From assembly GCA_040235505.1 (NCBI GenBank), contig JBECKW010000205.1, positions 1 through 13,894 on the forward strand: 13,894 bases of DNA, written 5' to 3'. Made by a program: the position numbers and the translations under genes. This DNA is from JBECKW01 sp040235505. Lineage in GTDB: Bacteria > Desulfobacterota > Desulfobacteria > Desulfobacterales > JAFDDL01. Below the pieces are notes generated by a model. It did not search any database. It saw only the letters and a program-made list of their open reading frames with translations, and was not told where the DNA came from. Below are positions 7,496 to 13,748 of this stretch, piece by piece; the first letter of the stretch is position 1, and each line of letters begins with the position of its first letter.

Positions 7496-9685
7496 ATGGG
7501 GACCTTTTTTTACAGCCTATCAATAGTATTTCCCCGGTTTATCGACCACGCGGTGGAAATAAGCCTATTGATCTGCCTGATATTTCTTGTCAAGCGGCTG
7601 GCTCCCAAAAAGTTCCCCCCCTGGTGGCATTACAGCCTATGGATCATGCTGTTGATCCGCATGCTGGTTCCGGTGGAGTTTGAAAACCCCCTGAATGTTT
7701 TTAATTTTGTGCCGACTGTCGAAACCCCCCTCGTTTCCGAGTTCATATCGGAAAATGTTCAGGATAACGAAATTCCCGTACAACCGGTCATGCTGGAGGT
7801 GCACTCTGTAACGCCCACGATTCAGTATATCGTGAAAAAATCCCTTCCCATAGTGTGGCTGACAGGCGCCATGATTCTTGGTATCTGTATTCTGTTTGAA
7901 AGCCTCTCTTTCTGGCTTGCCGTCCGGCGGAAGCCGATCGTAACCGACGGGGCGATTCTTGCCCTGCTCGCCGAATGTAAAAGCCGGATGAAAATCACCA
8001 AAAAAATCAACATTGTCGTCACTGACAATGTCAGGTGCCCGGCGCTTTTCGGATATGTGCGCCCACGGCTTTTGTTGCCGGAGGGGATTTTTGAAAAGCT
8101 TGATGACAGGGAGCTTTCCTATGCATTCATGCATGAACTGGGACATCTGAAACGCCACGATATCGGAGTGTCATGGCTCATCGCAGTCTTGCAGATCATC
8201 CATTGGTTCAATCCGCTGGTGTGGCTGGCCTTTTACCAGATACGGGTCGACCAGGAGTCTGCCTGTGATGCGGCTGTACTGGCGCGGATGAAACCCCGGC
8301 AATCCGCCGATTATGCAAAAGCGATCGTCGGATTCCTTGAAAAGTTCTGCTCGAATTGCCAGTTGCCTTCGTTGGCAGGGGTCCTGGAAAATAGAACGCA
8401 AATGAAAAAGAGGATCGCCAAGATTGTCCAATACCGCAAATCCTCTCAAAAGTTATCGCTCGCCGCATTTGTTCTCCTGTCTTCCGCCGGCTTGATTCTC
8501 TTTTCCCTTACCGGCATTGCGGCGCAAAAAAACACCCCCTCGACTTCGAATACAACGGCCGAAATTAAACCTGTCGTAGCCCCGCCGGTAATGATCGGAA
8601 ATCGAACGGACAATCCGGAAGCACAATACGAAACGCAACTCTACGCGACTGCCGAAGCTCCCTTTGAGTACATACCCGAACAAAAGACACAACTGCCGGC
8701 AGTGCCTGAAGAACCACAAGGAACTCTCACGGAGATATCCCCCGGCGCGGATATCCGGCAGGCGGTACCTTCCCGGTCTTCCGCAATTCCGAGTGATGGC
8801 GCCCGGCCCCTTCATATGGACGCGTCCCTGAAAGAAGTCCGGCGTCCGTCTGCCGGCGATGCTTCATCCGATAAAACCCAAAAGGCCAAGGTCTCCGAAC
8901 AACTTGCAGTCACAGAGGGCAATTCGCCGGCAACAGATGCGGCGGACACGGTAACAGCCGTCAAACCGGTTCCAGTTCAAGCCCGGTCGGATACAACACC
9001 CGAAAGTGAGAAAGAAAAAATCGAAAACGGCATTGCCCGGAATACTGTGACACCGGCGCCGAATGCCATCGAAAATTCCACACAGGTTTCCGTTTCGAAC
9101 CTGCCCGTCAAGGCGGAAAAGGATGTGCAGGCTGTCGCACTCAACCAGCGCAGCGCAGCGGAGCAAACCGCCGGCATGCCGTACGCAGATATGTACATGA
9201 ACAGGGGCAATGCGGCGGCCCCGATTGTCAAAACGGATGCTGAAAATGGTCGACAGAATAAACCCCCCATCGCAGATATGGGGGGCTTGGTGAGAGAATC
9301 CGGTAAAGAGGTGCCTCGTAGCGGGGTGACCAATACTTCAGCTACGGTTGCCCAGTCAACCGCAGCGAACCACGAAAATGGCGAAAACACCCATGTCTTT
9401 CAGGCATCGAACGTGGATATACCGCCAAAAGTGATCAAATCATATCCGCCTCGTTATCCCTATCTTGCAAAACGTGATGATATAACGGGTTCCGTTACAC
9501 TTCAATTCACAATTACGAAAGAGGGCCAAGTCGCCGACATGACGGTGGTGGAATCTTATCCTCAGGGTGTGTTCGATGAAACCGCATTGAAGGCCATCGA
9601 GCAATACCGTTTCAAACCCGGTGTCAAGGACGGCAAGGCCGTCGACGTGAAAGTCAATCTCCCGATCAAATTCAATCTTACATAA
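7496..9685 (+). CDS. M56 (BlaR1-like) membrane metalloprotease fused to a C-terminal TonB domain
   Basis: An inner-membrane zinc protease, predicted sensor and activator for the adjacent BlaI repressor. Membrane segments lie at about 18-34, 45-60, 116-142 and 322-343. Between the third and fourth is the M56 catalytic region, with HELGH (His213, Glu214, His217) and a likely third ligand Glu254 in DQESACDAA. After the last segment comes a linker of about 300 residues (344-642), rich in Ala, Pro, Ser, Thr, Asn and charged residues and probably disordered, then a TonB C-terminal domain (643-729) with PPRYPYLAKRD, GVFDETALKA and YRFKPGVKDGK. BlaR1 topology would put the linker and TonB domain in the periplasm. 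The penicillin-binding sensor domain of true BlaR1 is absent. The ATG follows blaI by 8 bases with only a weak GAGAG-type ribosome binding site, suggesting coupling. A strong terminator follows. M56-TonB fusions occur elsewhere; their function is little described. Confidence 0.9.
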   Translation: MGTFFYSLSIVFPRFIDHAVEISLLICLIFLVKRLAPKKFPPWWHYSLWIMLLIRMLVPVEFENPLNVFNFVPTVETPLVSEFISENVQDNEIPVQPVMLEVHSVTPTIQYIVKKSLPIVWLTGAMILGICILFESLSFWLAVRRKPIVTDGAILALLAECKSRMKITKKINIVVTDNVRCPALFGYVRPRLLLPEGIFEKLDDRELSYAFMHELGHLKRHDIGVSWLIAVLQIIHWFNPLVWLAFYQIRVDQESACDAAVLARMKPRQSADYAKAIVGFLEKFCSNCQLPSLAGVLENRTQMKKRIAKIVQYRKSSQKLSLAAFVLLSSAGLILFSLTGIAAQKNTPSTSNTTAEIKPVVAPPVMIGNRTDNPEAQYETQLYATAEAPFEYIPEQKTQLPAVPEEPQGTLTEISPGADIRQAVPSRSSAIPSDGARPLHMDASLKEVRRPSAGDASSDKTQKAKVSEQLAVTEGNSPATDAADTVTAVKPVPVQARSDTTPESEKEKIENGIARNTVTPAPNAIENSTQVSVSNLPVKAEKDVQAVALNQRSAAEQTAGMPYADMYMNRGNAAAPIVKTDAENGRQNKPPIADMGGLVRESGKEVPRSGVTNTSATVAQSTAANHENGENTHVFQASNVDIPPKVIKSYPPRYPYLAKRDDITGSVTLQFTITKEGQVADMTVVESYPQGVFDETALKAIEQYRFKPGVKDGKAVDVKVNLPIKFNLT

Positions 9686-9690
9686 TCCCA

Positions 9691-9729
9691 GGCGTCGGGG
9701 ATGCTGGAGCGCTTGAAAGCCCCGACACC
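9691..9729 (+). terminator. Hairpin just after the M56-TonB gene
   Basis: The arms GGCGTCGGGG (9691-9700) and CCCCGACACC (9720-9729) pair over ten positions with one C/A mismatch, around a 19-base loop. No T run follows, so it may act as an mRNA-stabilising stem rather than a terminator. The stronger hairpin follows at 9738-9762. Confidence 0.35.
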
Positions 9730-9737
9730 GGGTCTTC

Positions 9738-9769
9738 GGCTATGCTGCCGGGCAGTATAGCCTTTCTCA
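9738..9769 (+). terminator. Rho-independent terminator of the blaI / M56-TonB operon
   Basis: GGCTATGCTG (9738-9747) pairs with CAGTATAGCC (9753-9762) as ten continuous RNA pairs, one of them G-U, around the loop CCGGG. It is followed by the T-rich stretch TTTCTCATTGTCTT. It separates the operon from the downstream tonB, which therefore probably has its own promoter within 9770-9970; I could not place that promoter firmly. Confidence 0.7.
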
Positions 9770-9981
9770 TTGTCTTGACGAGCGCAACTTCCGTAATTAG
9801 TTTATTAAGTAGGGATAATCTATTTTGGACCGTGGAGGGCGTCTTTTTGCTGTGCCCGTCAGGCTCCCGGACGAATGCCGATGTATTGAGTATCCACTGA
9901 TATCCCATCTGTCGTAGAAAACAATAAAATCCCGAATGTTTTCATTACCGACGCCCTGGACCCATGGCAGAGGAGGCCGTC

Positions 9982-10647
9982 ATGGCAATACTGGGCTTAA
10001 GGAAAACAAGTTTTTTGGCGAGCATTTTTTCCGGGGTGCTTGTTACGACGTTTCTTTTTGTCGCCCTGCCGCTGCTGTCGCAATTGCATGTTACCCATAC
10101 GACTCGAGGGGGAGGGATTCGATCGGTTCTGCTCAACAATCGGAAGCCGCCACCACCGCCGTCCGAAGAGCGTGATAAACCGAGGGAGCAGAAGCTTGTC
10201 AGGAAAGAGATCCAAAAGAAAACGGCGCCGCCCCAAAGAACCCAGCCGAAATTCGATATCCCCAAAGTCGGTCTTTCCGTGAAAAGCATCGGGACGGTTG
10301 CGATTAAAATCGGTACGGTCAGGGATTTTAAAGTATCCAACTCTCTTTTCATGTCCGCTTTCAGCCTGACGGAAGTGGACCAACCCCCGCGAGCGATCAG
10401 AACTTTCCCGCCCCAGTATCCTTACATCGCGAGAAGGGACAATATCCAAGGCCGTGTGATTCTGAAATTCGTGGTGGATACGGACGGGCTTGCCAAGGAG
10501 GCCGAAGTGGAGGCGTCGGAGCCGAAAGGTGTGTTCGATGAGGCTGCCTTGAAGGCCCTTGAACGCTACAGATTCAAGCCGGCCGTCAAAAACGGAAAAC
10601 CGGTAATGTGTATCGTCCGGCTACCCATATCATTTCAACTCAATTGA
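9982..10647 (+). CDS. tonB: TonB family energy transducer
   Basis: An inner-membrane-anchored periplasmic protein that would pass proton-motive force to outer-membrane receptors. It has one N-terminal membrane anchor (about 9-32), a short proline stretch KPPPPPSEE (55-63), a basic linker, and a TonB C-terminal domain (135-221) with PPQYPYIARRD, GVFDEAALKA and YRFKPAVKNGK. At 221 residues it is near the size of E. coli TonB. ATG 9982 is preferred over ATG 9964 because AGGAGG lies five bases before it. No histidine is visible in the anchor, unlike E. coli TonB (His20), so ExbB/ExbD coupling may differ. exbB and exbD are not nearby. The C-terminal domain matches that of the upstream M56-TonB protein at about 46 of 87 positions, so the two are probably products of duplication or domain shuffling. 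Confidence 0.88.
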   Translation: MAILGLRKTSFLASIFSGVLVTTFLFVALPLLSQLHVTHTTRGGGIRSVLLNNRKPPPPPSEERDKPREQKLVRKEIQKKTAPPQRTQPKFDIPKVGLSVKSIGTVAIKIGTVRDFKVSNSLFMSAFSLTEVDQPPRAIRTFPPQYPYIARRDNIQGRVILKFVVDTDGLAKEAEVEASEPKGVFDEAALKALERYRFKPAVKNGKPVMCIVRLPISFQLN

Positions 10648-10718
10648 TATGGACTGTCCCTTCCGAGTGTTCCCGCCTGAAAACCGGCGATACATCTTTC
10701 ATCCCCCGTTCGCTTATT

Positions 10719-10782
10719 ATGGCGATAATGACCATCTATTGGCTTAAATAGCCATATAATGGCCAATATAGCTTATTGCCAT
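10719..10782. promoter_or_regulatory. Cluster of TGGC/GCCA dyads upstream of pspA (candidate activator site)
   Basis: Within 64 bases there are ATGGC (10719-10723), ACCAT (10731-10735), TATTGGC (10737-10743), the dyad GCCAT-N3-ATGGC (10751-10763), GCCAATA (10762-10768) and TTGCCAT (10776-10782). TATTGGC and GCCAATA form an inverted pair 18 bases apart. The cluster ends about 60 bases before the -24 element of the sigma-54 promoter, where a PspF-type enhancer-binding protein would bind. The sequence is not the E. coli PspF consensus, so the protein is unknown. Confidence 0.5.
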
Positions 10783-10838
10783 CCGGCATGCTAAAATGGA
10801 ACTTGTTGAATTATTTTGGTTTTTGAGTTTTATTTATT

Positions 10839-10855
10839 CTGGCACAGAATGTGCT
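10839..10855 (+). promoter_or_regulatory. Sigma-54 promoter of pspABC
   Basis: CTGGCACAGAATGTGCT matches YTGGCACGRNNNTTGCW at 15 of 17 positions. The invariant GG (10841-10842) and GC (10853-10854) are spaced by exactly ten bases. Transcription would start near 10866, about 30 bases before the pspA ATG. Sigma-54 control of psp operons is established in enterobacteria. Confidence 0.85.
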
Positions 10856-10896
10856 CATTTCCAATGTCAAGAGAAATTCAAACAGGGAGATAATCT

Positions 10897-11598
10897 ATGG
10901 GGATTTTTACACGTTTCAGAGACATTGTCAGTTCCAATATCAACGCGATGCTGGACAAGGCTGAAGATCCTGAGAAAATGATCCGGATGATAATCCGGGA
11001 GATGGAAGACACGCTTGTGGAACTTAAGGCATCCTGCGCATCAGTGATCGCGGAGCAGAAAAAGATGCAGCGTCGTCAGGATGAAATAAATTCCCGGAAA
11101 AGTCTCTGGGAAAACAGGGTTGCCCTGGCGGTTGAAAAAGGGCGGGATGATCTGGCACGGGAAGCGCTGGTGGAAAAACGGCGTTACAGCAAGATGGCGC
11201 AGGTCATGGACGGGGATCTATCCCAGCAGACCGTCCTGGTGGCCCAGTATCGGGACGATATCGCCCAACTGGAGGACAAACTGAGAAAGGCCAGGGAAAA
11301 GCAGCACCTGATGGTACAGCGGCAGGCCCATGCCCAGCGCTCCCGGAAGGCGCAACAGGATATCCGGCGCATGGACAGCTATGAAACCGTCGCTAAATTC
11401 GAGGAATTGGAGAGCCGTATCGATCAGATGGAAGCTGAGGCGGAACTGGTCAACCCAAAGGCCCGCGGCCCTCTGGAAGATGCGTTTTATAAACTTGACG
11501 TGGATGAAGAGATTGAAAGAGAGCTTTCAAAAATAAAAGCCTCCCGGGGTGACGGCAACCCCTCCACTCGGGAACAGGCTGGGGCTTCAGATGAATAA
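10897..11598 (+). CDS. pspA: Phage shock protein A (PspA/IM30 family)
   Basis: A peripheral inner-membrane protein of the ESCRT-III-like superfamily that forms oligomers on damaged membranes and limits proton leakage; in enterobacteria it also inhibits the activator PspF. The amphipathic helix MGIFTRFRDIVSSNINAML (1-19) is typical, followed by the near-invariant AEDPEKMIRMIIREME (22-37). Almost all the rest is charged helix predicted to form coiled coils, up to about residue 215, then a short polar tail. At 233 residues it is slightly longer than E. coli PspA (222). GGGAG lies seven bases before the ATG. It is the first gene of the unit and starts about 30 bases after the predicted sigma-54 transcription start. 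No pspF is in this window. Confidence 0.95.
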   Translation: MGIFTRFRDIVSSNINAMLDKAEDPEKMIRMIIREMEDTLVELKASCASVIAEQKKMQRRQDEINSRKSLWENRVALAVEKGRDDLAREALVEKRRYSKMAQVMDGDLSQQTVLVAQYRDDIAQLEDKLRKAREKQHLMVQRQAHAQRSRKAQQDIRRMDSYETVAKFEELESRIDQMEAEAELVNPKARGPLEDAFYKLDVDEEIERELSKIKASRGDGNPSTREQAGASDE

Positions 11599-11761
11599 TG
11601 GCATATATCGGCAACTCCCGGACGATATTTACGGAACATTTTACTATCGGAGAAATTTTTGCTAAAAATGGTATGTCCGAACGGAATAATAACCTTCTCA
11701 AGCTGTCCAACCTTACCGGAAAGGCTGTCCCCACCGGCCATTAAAGAAATGGAGTTGCCCT
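11599..11761 (+). other. 163-base pspA-pspB spacer
   Basis: This gap is unusually long for a psp operon. It has a repeated GCTGTCC (11702-11708 and 11724-11730) and only a very weak CCTT/AAGG stem between them. No promoter or terminator was convincing. The pspB ribosome binding site, GGAG at 11751-11754, lies at its end. Confidence 0.35.
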
Positions 11762-12007
11762 ATGTTTGGACCAGGATCCCTCGAAGTATTTATCGTATTT
11801 ATCGTGATCGGCCTCCCCGTTTTATGCGTGACCTTTTTAATCGCATTGTTCTTTAGCCGGAGGGGAAAAAGAGAAAAAGACAGGACCCAGTGGAACGAGG
11901 AAACCCGTATCATGCAGGAGATGCACGATGATATGGCAAGAATGGAGGAGCGCATCGAAGCCCTTGAAACCATTCTCATGGAGCGTTTCGGAAAGGACAA
12001 GCAATGA
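11762..12007 (+). CDS. pspB: Phage shock protein B
   Basis: A small inner-membrane protein that with PspC senses membrane stress and recruits PspA. It has one membrane helix (about 8-31, VFIVFIVIGLPVLCVTFLIA), a basic patch SRRGKREK, and a C-terminal coiled coil ending in RIEALETILMERFGK, the signature tail of PspB. At 81 residues it is slightly longer than E. coli PspB (74). GGAG lies seven bases upstream of the ATG. Its stop overlaps the pspC start in an ATGA, indicating translational coupling. Confidence 0.92.
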   Translation: MFGPGSLEVFIVFIVIGLPVLCVTFLIALFFSRRGKREKDRTQWNEETRIMQEMHDDMARMEERIEALETILMERFGKDKQ

Positions 12008-12387
12008 GAAGATTTGACGAATTTTCAGGCCGCAGATTGTACCGTTCACGCGCCGGGGTTATCTGCGGGGTATGTCGCGGGCTGTCAGACTATCTGGATC
12101 TGCGGGTGGGCTGGGTGCGGTTTTTCGCCCTTCTGATTCTGCTTTTCACCGGGATCTGGCCCATTGTGGTGATCTATTTTATTGCCTGCCTGATCATGAA
12201 GCCCGAACCCGTCGTACCCCTTGAAAACGAATCCCAGCGGGATTTCTACGACGGTTATGTCAACAGCCGGAGCCGTGCACTGAGGGAATTAAAAAGACAA
12301 TTTTCCAACCTGGACCGCCGCCTCCGCCGCATGGAAGACCGGGTCACCTCCCGGGAGTTTGAGTGGGAACAGCGGCTGAACAGCTGA
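12004..12387 (+). CDS. pspC: Phage shock protein C
   Basis: An inner-membrane sensor partner of PspB. The PspC domain (about 9-66) has the signature RSRAGVICGVCRGLSDYL (14-31) and a membrane segment at about 38-65 (VRFFALLILLFTGIWPIVVIYFIACLI). A charged C-terminal region (about 85-125) with regular Leu, Phe and Arg spacing probably forms a coiled coil, as in enterobacterial PspC. At 127 residues it is close to E. coli PspC (119). Its ATG overlaps the pspB stop by four bases. A perfect 13-base inverted repeat follows the gene, so pspABC is probably the whole operon; pspD, pspE and pspF are absent. Confidence 0.93.
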   Translation: MRRFDEFSGRRLYRSRAGVICGVCRGLSDYLDLRVGWVRFFALLILLFTGIWPIVVIYFIACLIMKPEPVVPLENESQRDFYDGYVNSRSRALRELKRQFSNLDRRLRRMEDRVTSREFEWEQRLNS

Positions 12388-12392
12388 TCTTT

Positions 12393-12425
12393 TAAACAGA
12401 TGAACATCCAACGTTCATCTGTTTA
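12393..12425. terminator. Perfect inverted repeat after pspC (probable terminator)
   Basis: TAAACAGATGAAC (12393-12405) and GTTCATCTGTTTA (12413-12425) form a perfect 13-base stem with loop ATCCAAC. It starts six bases after the pspC stop. The T run is only three long and inside the stem, so termination may be partial, and some read-through into htpX is possible. Confidence 0.55.
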
Positions 12426-12461
12426 TACATGTGCTCCCCCCGATAGCCGGGCTCTCTCCCC

Positions 12462-12489
12462 TTGCAATTACTTCAACGGGGATTATCTT
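12462..12489 (+). promoter_or_regulatory. Weak candidate sigma-70 promoter of htpX
   Basis: TTGCAA (12462-12467) and TATCTT (12484-12489) are spaced by 16 bases, each matching four of six consensus bases. The position, about 50 bases before the htpX ATG, is suitable, but the match is weak. Confidence 0.3.
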
Positions 12490-12538
12490 TCCGAAGAGAG
12501 TTTGGAACTATTGATTGAAGGATAAAGGAGCCTATTGG

Positions 12539-13483
12539 ATGGGAAACCAGATAAAAACCACGATTCTGCTGGCGGTGATGACCGCCTTTATTCTTTGGGT
12601 GGGAAATATGGTCGGCGGGCGGCAGGGCATGGTGTTGGCCCTGGTGCTGGCTGCCGGGATGAACTTTTTCAGCTATTGGTACTCGGACAAGATCGTACTG
12701 CGGATGTACCGCGCCCGGGAAGCGGGCCCGGGGGATGCCCCCCGGCTCTATGAGACCGTTCAGCGTCTGACCCGCCGGGCGGGGCTGCCCATGCCCAAAA
12801 TTTTCATCATTCCCCAGGAGGCTCCCAACGCCTTTGCCACGGGCCGCAATCCCGAACATGCGGTGGTGGCGGTGACCGAGGGGCTGCTTCGTTTGATGGA
12901 TGAAGAGGAGCTTGCAGGGGTCCTTTCCCATGAGCTGGGACACGTGAAAAATCGGGATATTCTCATCGGCACCATTGCAGCCACTCTGGCCGGGGCGGTT
13001 ATGATGCTGGCCACCATGGCCCGGTGGGGAGCCATTTTCGGTGGTTTTCGGGGGAATGATGACGAGGGGGGCATGGGGGGGCTTGGGCTTATCGCCATGT
13101 CGATTATTGCCCCCATTGCGGCCATGGTGATTCAGATGGCCATTTCCCGGTCCCGGGAATACCAGGCGGACGCCAGTGGTGCGGCTTTATCGGGAAGCCC
13201 CGAGGGGCTTGCCAGGGCCCTTGAAAAGCTCGGCACATACAGCCGGAGGACGCCCATGCGGGCCCATCCGTCCACGGCACACATGTTCATCGTGAATCCC
13301 CTGTCCGGGAAAAGCCTCCAGAGCCTCTTTTCCACCCATCCCCCCCTCGAGGATCGCATTGCCCGGCTCCGAGGCGTGCGGCCTCCCTCGATGCCGTCCA
13401 ACAGCGGCCGAAATACGACCCCCCGACATTCCGGTTCGATGGACGAGGCCGGGAAGGATTTCTGGAACCGGCTGAACGGGTGA
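12539..13483 (+). CDS. htpX: Inner-membrane zinc metalloprotease HtpX (M48B)
   Basis: A membrane-bound protease that cuts misfolded inner-membrane proteins on the cytoplasmic side, overlapping in role with FtsH. Membrane segments lie at about 6-24 and 29-46, with a second hydrophobic pair at about 139-160 and 181-202. The zinc site is HELGH (His131, Glu132, His135) with the third ligand Glu207 in SREYQADASG. Other HtpX marks are PNAFATGRNPEHAVVAVTEG (96-115) and the late STHPPLEDRIARL (265-277). ATG 12539 is preferred over an upstream in-frame TTG at 12515: AAAGGAG lies eight bases before it and it gives 314 residues. The C-terminal tail (about 281-314) is polar and less conserved. It lies downstream of pspABC, behind a probable terminator, and both respond to inner-membrane stress in other bacteria. 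Confidence 0.95.
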   Translation: MGNQIKTTILLAVMTAFILWVGNMVGGRQGMVLALVLAAGMNFFSYWYSDKIVLRMYRAREAGPGDAPRLYETVQRLTRRAGLPMPKIFIIPQEAPNAFATGRNPEHAVVAVTEGLLRLMDEEELAGVLSHELGHVKNRDILIGTIAATLAGAVMMLATMARWGAIFGGFRGNDDEGGMGGLGLIAMSIIAPIAAMVIQMAISRSREYQADASGAALSGSPEGLARALEKLGTYSRRTPMRAHPSTAHMFIVNPLSGKSLQSLFSTHPPLEDRIARLRGVRPPSMPSNSGRNTTPRHSGSMDEAGKDFWNRLNG

Positions 13484-13502
13484 TTCCGCCTGGAGGCGGA
13501 AT
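13483..13502. other. GC-rich hairpin at the htpX stop
   Basis: ATTCCGCC (13483-13490) and GGCGGAAT (13495-13502) form a perfect 8-base stem with the loop TGGA, beginning at the last base of the stop codon. No T run follows, so it is more likely an mRNA-stabilising stem or part of the repeat element next to it. Confidence 0.45.
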
Positions 13503-13532
13503 GCCGGGAGGCTGGGATGCCGGGAGGCTGGG
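13501..13532. repeat. Tandem duplication of a 16-base unit
   Basis: ATGCCGGGAGGCTGGG occurs twice in direct tandem (13501-13516 and 13517-13532). The core GGAGGCTGGGA recurs in opposite orientation in the repeat at 13696-13745, suggesting members of one dispersed intergenic repeat family. Confidence 0.7.
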
Positions 13533-13592
13533 ACGTTAAAATAAAACCGGATTGAATCGGTATCTCTATGCTTTTCAACCCAGAATAAAAGA

Positions 13593-13625
13593 GGTCGTAC
13601 ACTGCGTGTGTGCGGCCTTTTTATT
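13593..13625 (+). terminator. Rho-independent terminator downstream of htpX
   Basis: GGTCGTACAC (13593-13602) pairs with GTGTGCGGCC (13608-13617) over ten positions, two of them G-U, around the loop TGCGT. Five T residues follow, then ATTTG. An AAAAG stretch precedes the left arm, so it could also stop the minus-strand gene from the right edge. Confidence 0.8.
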
Positions 13626-13695
13626 TGAACGATTTGCTTATATTATTGAATGATTATGTTTGAAGCTTTCTTTGCCGTGAGGCGAGAGCCGTTAA

Positions 13696-13745
13696 GCCTA
13701 CCAGCGTCCGGGCCTCCAAGCCTCCCAGCCTCCTCGCCTTCCAGC
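13696..13745. repeat. Degenerate 8-9 base repeat GCCTNCCAG
   Basis: About six imperfect units occur in a row: GCCTACCAG, CGTCCGG, GCCTCCAAG, CCTCCCAG, CCTCCTCG and CCTTCCAG. The array is almost purely pyrimidine/GC and has no coding features. Its reverse complement shares GGAGGCTGGGA with the tandem repeat at 13501-13532, and the two face each other across the htpX terminator. Confidence 0.6.
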
Positions 13746-13748
13746 ATT

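Noticed and set aside
7119..9685. A beta-lactam resistance regulator
   Set aside because: The protease lacks the penicillin-binding sensor domain and no beta-lactamase or PBP gene is in the window. Only the repressor/protease core is shared with bla/mec systems.
9678..9908. A 76-codon minus-strand frame in the gap before tonB
   Set aside because: It overlaps two hairpins that end the upstream operon and resembles no known protein. A decayed small gene cannot be excluded.
12449..12467. A possible sigma-54 promoter before htpX (GGG ... TTGCAA)
   Set aside because: The GG and GC elements are 12 bases apart instead of 10, so the strict spacing rule fails.
13501..13745. A CRISPR array
   Set aside because: The units are 8-16 bases, contiguous or degenerate, with no unique spacers of regular length and no cas genes.
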